A DNA stretch of 9,538 nucleotides from Chloroflexota bacterium (GTDB lineage: Bacteria; Chloroflexota; Dehalococcoidia; Lucifugimonadales; JADFKI01). Both the position numbers and the translations under genes were made by a program. Numbering within the stretch: the stretch's first letter is position 1; each line of letters begins with the position of its first letter. Below, one piece after another: positions 4,807-9,538 of the stretch. The notes beneath the pieces were generated by a model, which was given only the letters and a program-made list of their open reading frames with translations, made no database searches and was not told the origin of the DNA. The stretch covers positions 1-9,538 of the forward strand of contig JADFKI010000135.1 in NCBI GenBank assembly GCA_022565015.1. The letters are read 5' to 3'.

Positions 4807-6369
4807 ATGGTCGTGCGACGAAACGTTGACGTCAAGCTAGAGGAGCTAAAAGAGAAGAAGGCTCAGTCTCGGGCGGGCGGCGGCCGGCAAAGAATCGACG
4901 CCCAGCATGAGAGGGGCAAGCTCACCGCCCGCGAGCGGATCGACCTCTTGCTGGACGAGGGCTCTTTCGAAGAGCTGGACACGTTCAAGCTCCATCGCGG
5001 GACCGACTTCGGGCTTGCCGAGCAGCATCATCTCGGCGACGCAGTCGTGACGGGGTACGGTCACGTAAACGGCCGGCTTACCTTCGTATTTTCGCAGGAC
5101 TTCACCGTCATGGGAGGCTCCCTTTCAGAGGCGGTTAGCCAGAAGATATGCAAGGTCATGGACCTGGCGACCAACAGCGGCGCGCCCATCGTGGGCCTGA
5201 TCGACTCGGGCGGCGCCAGGATTCAGGAGGGCGTTCAAAGCCTGGCGGCTTATGCCGACATCTTTCTGCGCAACGTCCGTTCGTCGGGCGTAATTCCACA
5301 GATCTCCGTAATACTGGGCCCCGCCGCAGGGGGCGCGACCTACTCCCCCGCCCTGACCGATTTCGTCTTCATGGTCGAAGGCATCGGACAGATGTACATT
5401 ACGGGGCCGGATGTCATCAAGTCGGTGACGGGCGAAGAGGTCACCCACGAAGAGCTGGGTGGCGCAGGCAGCCACTCGACCCAGAGCGGCGTCGCGCATT
5501 TCGCCATCGAGTCCGAAGAGCGGTGCCTCTCCGAGGTCAGGCGACTTCTCGGCTTCCTGGCCCAGAACAACATGGAGGACCCGCCACGGCTGCAGTCGGG
5601 GGATGATCCGGGCCGCACCGACGCAACCCTGGCCCATCTCGTGCCGGACCACCCAAACCAGCCCTACGAGATGCTGGATATTATCACCAGGGTCGTCGAC
5701 GACGCCGAGTTCATGCAGGTCCACGAGGCCTATGCAAGGAACGTAATGGTCGGCTTCGCCAGGATGGATGGGCGTTCCGTCGGCATCGTCGCGCAACAGC
5801 CCAGCTTTCTCGCCGGCGTCCTGGACATCAACGCGTCTGTTAAGGCGGCCAGGTTCGTGCGCTTCTGCGACGCCTTCAATATTCCCATTGTTACCTTTAT
5901 CGACGTCCCCGGTTTCTTGCCGGGCACCAACCAGGAATACGGCGGGATCATCCGTCACGGGGCCAAGCTGATATTCGCCTACGCCGAGGCCACGGTGCCC
6001 AAGATCAGCGTTTTGATCCGAAAGGCGTATGGCGGCGCCTATATAGTCATGAGCAGCAAGGGTCTGCGAGGTGACATCAACTACGCGTGGCCCACTGGAG
6101 AGATCGCCGTGATGGGCGCCGAAGGGGCCGTGAACATCATTCACAGACAGGAGATACGAAAGTCCGACGAGCCTGACGAGGCGCGGCAGAGGCTCATCGG
6201 CGAGTATGAAGACCAGCTCATGAACCCTTACATCGCCGCGGGCCTGGGCCTCATCGACGACGTTATCGACCCCTCCGAGACGAGGCCGAAGATCATAAAG
6301 GCCCTGGAGATGCTTCAGAACAAACGGGAATCTCTGCCTCCTAAGAAGCACGGGAGCATACCCCTTTGA
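4807..6369 (+). CDS. pccB: Acyl-CoA carboxyltransferase subunit (PccB / MmdA / transcarboxylase 12S family)
   Basis: Moves a carboxyl group between biotin and a short acyl-CoA, most likely propionyl-CoA/methylmalonyl-CoA. The 520 residues match the family length and contain two crotonase-like halves. The N-half has RGKLTARERIDLLLD (36-50), FSQDFTVMGGSLSE (95-108), LIDSGGARIQEGV (131-143) and GPAAGGATYSPALTDF (171-186), the acyl-CoA oxyanion region. The C-half has FIDVPGFLPGTNQEYGGII (364-382), RKAYGGAYIVMSSK (405-418) and NYAWPTGEIAVMGAEGAV (425-442). The C-terminus KKHGSIPL is the usual family ending. Residue 413, an aspartate in typical PccB, is isoleucine here, so acyl-CoA preference may be altered. 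The ATG has only a distant AAGG (16 bases), but an upstream stop leaves no other good start. No biotin carboxylase accompanies it. The next genes, a tiny protein and a biotin-bearing OadA homologue, suggest a transcarboxylase or decarboxylase complex. Confidence 0.94.
   Translation: MVVRRNVDVKLEELKEKKAQSRAGGGRQRIDAQHERGKLTARERIDLLLDEGSFEELDTFKLHRGTDFGLAEQHHLGDAVVTGYGHVNGRLTFVFSQDFTVMGGSLSEAVSQKICKVMDLATNSGAPIVGLIDSGGARIQEGVQSLAAYADIFLRNVRSSGVIPQISVILGPAAGGATYSPALTDFVFMVEGIGQMYITGPDVIKSVTGEEVTHEELGGAGSHSTQSGVAHFAIESEERCLSEVRRLLGFLAQNNMEDPPRLQSGDDPGRTDATLAHLVPDHPNQPYEMLDIITRVVDDAEFMQVHEAYARNVMVGFARMDGRSVGIVAQQPSFLAGVLDINASVKAARFVRFCDAFNIPIVTFIDVPGFLPGTNQEYGGIIRHGAKLIFAYAEATVPKISVLIRKAYGGAYIVMSSKGLRGDINYAWPTGEIAVMGAEGAVNIIHRQEIRKSDEPDEARQRLIGEYEDQLMNPYIAAGLGLIDDVIDPSETRPKIIKALEMLQNKRESLPPKKHGSIPL
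6352..6356 (+). promoter_or_regulatory. Ribosome binding site for the small overlapping gene
   Basis: GGGAG lies 9 bases before TTG 6366, within the last codons of the carboxyltransferase gene. It supports the TTG start, which overlaps the TGA stop (TTGA, 6366-6369). Confidence 0.5.
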
Positions 6370-6569
6370 CTCAAGCGGCTTCCGGCGCTGACGCGATCAG
6401 CAGTGAGGTCATGGCCGCCGTTATGGCCGCGGTTCAAGGCTTCCTCGAGGAAGAATCGCTAAATTTCGCGGCGCCTGACGAAAGATTGAGCTCTTGGAGG
6501 CTTGCGGGCAGAGGCAAGGTGCGAATGTCGGCGCTCGACACATCGAGCTCGTGGAGGGGCGTAAATTAG
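6366..6569 (+). CDS. Small soluble carboxylase/decarboxylase-associated subunit (epsilon/MmdE-like), tentative
   Basis: A 67-residue protein whose TTG start overlaps the preceding stop by four bases, so translation is probably coupled. It has an acidic amphipathic helix (ISSEVMAAVMAAVQGFLEEE, 11-30), a short linker, then SSWRLAGRGKVRM (42-54). A helix of the AAVxxFLEEE kind followed by an S-x-W-x-LAGR stretch is reminiscent of the small proteins encoded between carboxyltransferase and biotin-protein genes in methylmalonyl-CoA decarboxylase and acyl-CoA carboxylase clusters (MmdE, the C-terminal part of OadG/MmdD, or AccE). It has no transmembrane helix, unlike OadG/MmdD. The C-terminus (SALDTSSSWRGVN) runs past the usual end and repeats SSWR. 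Its likely role is tethering the 12S-type and 5S/biotin proteins. The assignment rests on position and motif resemblance. Confidence 0.65.
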   Translation: MTQAASGADAISSEVMAAVMAAVQGFLEEESLNFAAPDERLSSWRLAGRGKVRMSALDTSSSWRGVN

Positions 6570-6660
6570 GGCTCGGAATCACCACGCAGGGGATCCCAAA
6601 AATCTGCTTCCAATCGTCCTGAGATAGGGCAACCACAGCTTAGGAAGTACAATCGAGATC

Positions 6661-8529
6661 GTGGCTAAACACCCGATAAAGATAACCGACACGACCTTCA
6701 GAGACGGCCATCAGAGCCTCATGGCTACTCGCCTTCGTATGGAGGATATGGAGCCCATCGCCGGCAGAATGGACGAGATGGGATTCCACTCGATGGAGGT
6801 ATGGGGCGGAGCCACCTTCGACGTGGCTACCCGATTCCTTGCGGAGGACCCCTGGGAGCGCCTCCGGACGTTCAAGCGCCTCATGCCCAAGACTCCGCTG
6901 ATGATGCTTCTCAGGGGTCAGAGCCTGGTTGGTTACAGGACGTACGCCGATGACCTGGTGGACGCCTTCGTGCAGCGCTCGGCGGAGGTCGGCATCGACA
7001 TCTTCAGGGTGTTCGACGCGCTGAACGACGAGAGGAATATCGAGCGGGCCGCCGAAGCCATCAAGAAAAAAGGCAAGCATCTACAGCTTGCCATTTGCTA
7101 CACGGTCACGGAAGAGGGAAGACTAGGCGGGCCCATCTACAATCTCGACTACTTCGTGGGTAAGGCGAAGAGCTTTCAGGAGATGGGCGCGGACAGCATC
7201 TGCATCAAGGATATGGGGGGCCTGCTGGCGCCCTACGACGCCGCAGAGCTGGTGACCGCCATGAAGTCGGTCCTGGACGTCCCGCTTCAGCTCCACACGC
7301 ACTATACCAGCGGCATGGCGTCGATGACCGCTCTGAAGGCGATCGAGGCCGGACTTGACGTCCTGGACACGTGCCTCTCTCCCCTGGCGCTTCGGACGGC
7401 GCAGCCCGCCATCGAGCCTCTGGTCATGGCCCTCTCCGACTCCGATCGAGAGACCGGTCTGGACCTGGACAAGATTCTAGAGCTAGGCGACTATCTCGAA
7501 TCGGTCCTGCCGAAGTACCGTCAGTACCTCGAGAGCCCTCGTGCCGCCGTGATCGACGCCAAGGTCTTGAAGCACCAGATTCCGGGAGGCATGTCGAGCA
7601 ACCTTATCTCCCAGCTGCGCGAGGCCGATGCCCTGGATAGGCTGGACGAGGTGCTCGACGAGATACCACGCATCAGAAAAGAGCTGGGTTACCCTCCCCT
7701 GGTGACGCCCATGAGCCAGATGACGGGCTCCCAGGCGGTCAGCAACGTGCTCTTCGGTCGATACAAGATGGTCTCAGGGCAGATAAAGGACTACGTATTG
7801 GGGCTCTACGGCGAGTCGCCCGCGCCTATAGACAGCGAAGTGATCGAGATGGCCCTACAGGACAGCGACGCGAAGCCCATAGACGGACGACCCGCCGACG
7901 CTATCGAGCCCGAGATGGACAAGGCCAAGGACGCTATCAAAGACATCTCATCGGATATCGAAGATGCGCTCACCTACGCGATGTACCCCACCACCGGCCT
8001 GACCTTCCTGAAGATAAAGCACGGCCTGGAGCCGATGCCCGAGGAGATGAAGCCAAAGACCCTGGAGCAGGTGGAGCGTGAGAGGGCAACCGCGTCGCAG
8101 GGAGCGTCGAAAGCCCCATCGGATGCTCCTCCCCGCAGCAGGTTCTCGCGTCAGTTCAACGTGTACGTCGGAGAGCAACACTTCCAGGTCGAGGTCGATC
8201 CTCTTCAGCCTATGCAAGGCATGGCGGTGCGCCCCGTACAGTCCGCTCGCTCCGGGACATCGCAGCGTGCAGCCGTCCCGGAGCAAGCGCCGGCGCCGAA
8301 GGCCGCGCCCGGTGAAGCCCGGATATTGGCGCCGATTCCCGGCGTGGTCTTGCGGTACGCCGTCGAGGTAGGTCAGGATGTCGCTGCGGGTGACCCGGTC
8401 GTAGTGTTGGAGGCGATGAAGATGGAGAATACCCTTCCGTCGCCCATTAGCGGTAAGGTCAAATCGTTACCGTCGCAGCCGGGAGAGACGGTTGCCAAGG
8501 ATGCGGTACTGGCTGTAATCTCAAGCTGA
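6661..8529 (+). CDS. oadA: Biotin-dependent carboxyltransferase, OadA / PycB / transcarboxylase 5S type with C-terminal biotin domain
   Basis: Moves a carboxyl group between pyruvate/oxaloacetate and biotin. Of 622 residues, about 1-280 are the HMGL-like TIM barrel: ITDTTFRDGHQSLMATR (8-24, metal ligand Asp15), WGGATFDVATRFLAEDPW (48-65), FRVFDALND (115-123), CIKDMGG (181-187, with Lys183 the expected carboxylated lysine) and LHTHYTSG (211-218, metal ligands His212 and His214). About 290-470 is the conserved carboxylase domain (IPGGMSSNL, 307-315). An alanine/proline-rich linker (about 527-550) leads to a biotinyl domain with EAMKMEN (584-590), where Lys587 is the biotin site 35 residues from the end, as expected. 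GTG 6661 is the only reasonable start; AGGAAG lies 13 bases before it. The fusion makes it equal to 5S plus 1.3S of propionibacterial transcarboxylase. It could also be the B subunit of a two-part pyruvate carboxylase or a decarboxylase alpha subunit. No OadB or biotin carboxylase gene is nearby. Confidence 0.94.
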   Translation: MAKHPIKITDTTFRDGHQSLMATRLRMEDMEPIAGRMDEMGFHSMEVWGGATFDVATRFLAEDPWERLRTFKRLMPKTPLMMLLRGQSLVGYRTYADDLVDAFVQRSAEVGIDIFRVFDALNDERNIERAAEAIKKKGKHLQLAICYTVTEEGRLGGPIYNLDYFVGKAKSFQEMGADSICIKDMGGLLAPYDAAELVTAMKSVLDVPLQLHTHYTSGMASMTALKAIEAGLDVLDTCLSPLALRTAQPAIEPLVMALSDSDRETGLDLDKILELGDYLESVLPKYRQYLESPRAAVIDAKVLKHQIPGGMSSNLISQLREADALDRLDEVLDEIPRIRKELGYPPLVTPMSQMTGSQAVSNVLFGRYKMVSGQIKDYVLGLYGESPAPIDSEVIEMALQDSDAKPIDGRPADAIEPEMDKAKDAIKDISSDIEDALTYAMYPTTGLTFLKIKHGLEPMPEEMKPKTLEQVERERATASQGASKAPSDAPPRSRFSRQFNVYVGEQHFQVEVDPLQPMQGMAVRPVQSARSGTSQRAAVPEQAPAPKAAPGEARILAPIPGVVLRYAVEVGQDVAAGDPVVVLEAMKMENTLPSPISGKVKSLPSQPGETVAKDAVLAVISS

Positions 8530-8555
8530 GGCGAATTATTCGCGGCACCTAAGAA

Positions 8556-8560
8556 AGGAG
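8556..8560 (+). promoter_or_regulatory. Strong Shine-Dalgarno for isocitrate dehydrogenase
   Basis: AGGAG (within AAGAAAGGAG, 8551-8560) lies 6 bases before TTG 8567. It fixes the start at TTG and keeps the N-terminal extension of the enzyme. Confidence 0.65.
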
Positions 8561-8566
8561 ACCAAG

Positions 8567-9538
8567 TTGGTCAACAGAGACGCCATCGAAAGGGCCAAGG
8601 AGCACTTTGGCATGGTCCTGGAGGAGCAGCTGGAGCGCGTCGAGCGACTAAAGGCTGAGGGCGACTGGGTCGATTACTCCAGCATCTCCCCCATCATCGT
8701 CGGAATGCTGGGCGGTGACGGTATAGGCCCGAGCATAAGCCATGAGACGCAGACCGTACTCGAATATCTGCTCAGGGGCCAGGTCGACGCCGGAATAGTG
8801 GAGTTCAAGGTAATCGAGGGACTTACCATCGAGAACCGCGCCCAGAAGATGCAGTCCATACCCGATGACGTTCTCGAAGAGATCAAGCAGTGCCACGTTA
8901 CGTTAAAGGGTCCGACCCACACCCCGGAGCGAGGCGACGGCTGGCCGAACCTGGAGAGCGCCAACGTCGGCATGCGCAAGGCGCTGGACCTGTTCGCCAA
9001 CGTTCGCCCCGTGCGGGTGCCCAGCGAAAATATCGACTGGACGTTCTTCCGGGAGAACACGGAAGACCTGTACGCGGTGGGAAGCCAGGGCATCAACGTT
9101 ACACCCGACCTCGCCATCGACTTCAGGGTCATAACGGAGCAGGGCTCCGAGCGCATCATCGACGCCGCCTTTGCCCACGCCAAGAAGACCGGCAAGAACC
9201 TCGTCACCATTGTCACCAAGGCCAACATCGTAAAGACAACGGACGGCAAGTTCCTGGACGTCGCCCGCCGGGTATCCGAAAGGTATCCGGACATCGAGTG
9301 GGACGGCTGGTACATTGACATCATGACTGCCAAGCTGCTGGACCCTCAGCGACGCACCCAGTTCCAGGTGTTGGCGCTGCCCAACCTCTACGGCGACATC
9401 CTTACGGACGAGGCCGCGGAGATTCAGGGTGGAGTCGGCACGGCGGGAAGCGCCAACATCGGCAAGCGGTATGCGATGTTCGAGGCCATCCATGGCAGCG
9501 CGCCTCGAATGGTGGATGAAGGCCGGGCCCAGTACGCG
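8567..9538 (+). CDS. icd: Isocitrate dehydrogenase (partial, runs off the right edge)
   Basis: The first 324 codons of a decarboxylating dehydrogenase of the isocitrate/isopropylmalate family. An extension of about 40 residues with a charged helix (MVLEEQLERVERLKAEGDW) precedes the Rossmann-like start GMLGGDGIGP (46-55). Isocitrate rather than isopropylmalate is indicated by SANVGMRKALDLFANVRP (131-148), equivalent to the Ser113, Asn115, Arg119 and Arg129 set of the E. coli enzyme. Other active-site blocks are FFRENTEDLYAVG (Tyr169), TKANIVK (Lys218), WYIDIMTAKLL (Asp251) and NLYGDILTDEA (273-283, Asp277 and Asp281). HGSAP near the end begins the cofactor loop; it continues RMV, not the lysine-tyrosine pair of the E. 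coli NADP enzyme, so NAD versus NADP is open. It lies 37 bases after the OadA-type gene and is probably in the same transcript. It supplies 2-oxoglutarate in the TCA cycle. Confidence 0.92.
   Translation, partial: MVNRDAIERAKEHFGMVLEEQLERVERLKAEGDWVDYSSISPIIVGMLGGDGIGPSISHETQTVLEYLLRGQVDAGIVEFKVIEGLTIENRAQKMQSIPDDVLEEIKQCHVTLKGPTHTPERGDGWPNLESANVGMRKALDLFANVRPVRVPSENIDWTFFRENTEDLYAVGSQGINVTPDLAIDFRVITEQGSERIIDAAFAHAKKTGKNLVTIVTKANIVKTTDGKFLDVARRVSERYPDIEWDGWYIDIMTAKLLDPQRRTQFQVLALPNLYGDILTDEAAEIQGGVGTAGSANIGKRYAMFEAIHGSAPRMVDEGRAQYA

Noticed and set aside
3945..4840. Overlapping + strand open frames opposite folP
   Set aside because: The - strand carries every dihydropteroate synthase block, while the + frames are serine/proline/arginine-rich low-complexity translations.
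5125..6351. 408-codon open frame on the - strand opposite the acyl-CoA carboxyltransferase
   Set aside because: It is an antisense shadow of a well-conserved gene; the peptide shows no domain, signal or motif and there is no ribosome binding site of note.
6570..6660. Hidden gene or terminator between the small gene and the OadA-type gene
   Set aside because: The 91 bases contain only a short GGGATCCC palindrome followed by five A's on the + strand, with no T-run and no frame with a start and ribosome site; it looks like a plain leader.
4807..8529. Sodium-pumping methylmalonyl-CoA or oxaloacetate decarboxylase complex
   Set aside because: The membrane subunit (OadB/MmdB) is absent and the small protein lacks the N-terminal membrane helix of OadG/MmdD. 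It is not excluded if an OadB gene lies elsewhere, but nothing here supports it.
8567..9538. Isopropylmalate dehydrogenase instead of isocitrate dehydrogenase
   Set aside because: The Ser-x-Asn-x-x-x-Arg arrangement at 131-137 is that of isocitrate-binding enzymes, and no leucine-biosynthesis genes are nearby.

Overview
The window is a GC-rich, densely coded stretch of bacterial chromosome. It carries housekeeping and central-metabolism genes, with no sign of phage, insertion sequence, CRISPR or tRNA. Non-ATG starts are common: GTG or TTG is the best start for five of the nine genes whose starts lie inside the window. The class II alpha-2 glycyl-tRNA synthetase, the two-gene folate cluster and the acyl-CoA carboxyltransferase / OadA-type / isocitrate dehydrogenase run would fit a Chloroflexota-like (for example Dehalococcoidia/SAR202-type) or related free-living bacterium. 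That placement is a guess from gene content and protein style, not something the sequence proves.

Left part (about 1-3379, + strand). The first 182 bases may hold the tail of a membrane protein. Two inverted repeats follow, then a consensus extended -10 promoter (305-313), then glycyl-tRNA synthetase starting at GTG 388. After a 264-base spacer come a TlpA/ResA-like thioredoxin lipoprotein, a four-helix CopD-like membrane protein and a 60-residue Trm112/YcaR-type zinc protein, closely spaced and probably co-transcribed.

Middle part (3390-4750, - strand). folP (dihydropteroate synthase) and folK (the pterin pyrophosphokinase) form a two-gene operon coupled by a TGATG stop/start overlap. They catalyse consecutive steps of folate synthesis. 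The operon converges on the Trm112 gene with only 10 bases between the two stop codons.

Right part (4807-9538, + strand). Divergent from folP is a run of a PccB/12S-type acyl-CoA carboxyltransferase, a tiny 67-codon gene whose TTG start overlaps the previous stop, a 622-residue OadA/5S-type carboxyltransferase carrying its own C-terminal biotin domain, and the first 324 codons of an isocitrate dehydrogenase. No biotin carboxylase is visible. The first three genes hold both half-reaction carboxyltransferases plus a biotin carrier. This is the parts list of the propionibacterial methylmalonyl-CoA:pyruvate transcarboxylase (12S, 5S, 1.3S), here with the 5S and 1.3S parts fused and a small soluble protein in between. 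The alternative is that these are subunits of an ordinary acyl-CoA carboxylase and a pyruvate carboxylase or oxaloacetate decarboxylase whose remaining parts lie elsewhere. Either way the products, methylmalonyl-CoA/propionyl-CoA and oxaloacetate, connect to the TCA cycle, where the next gene acts.
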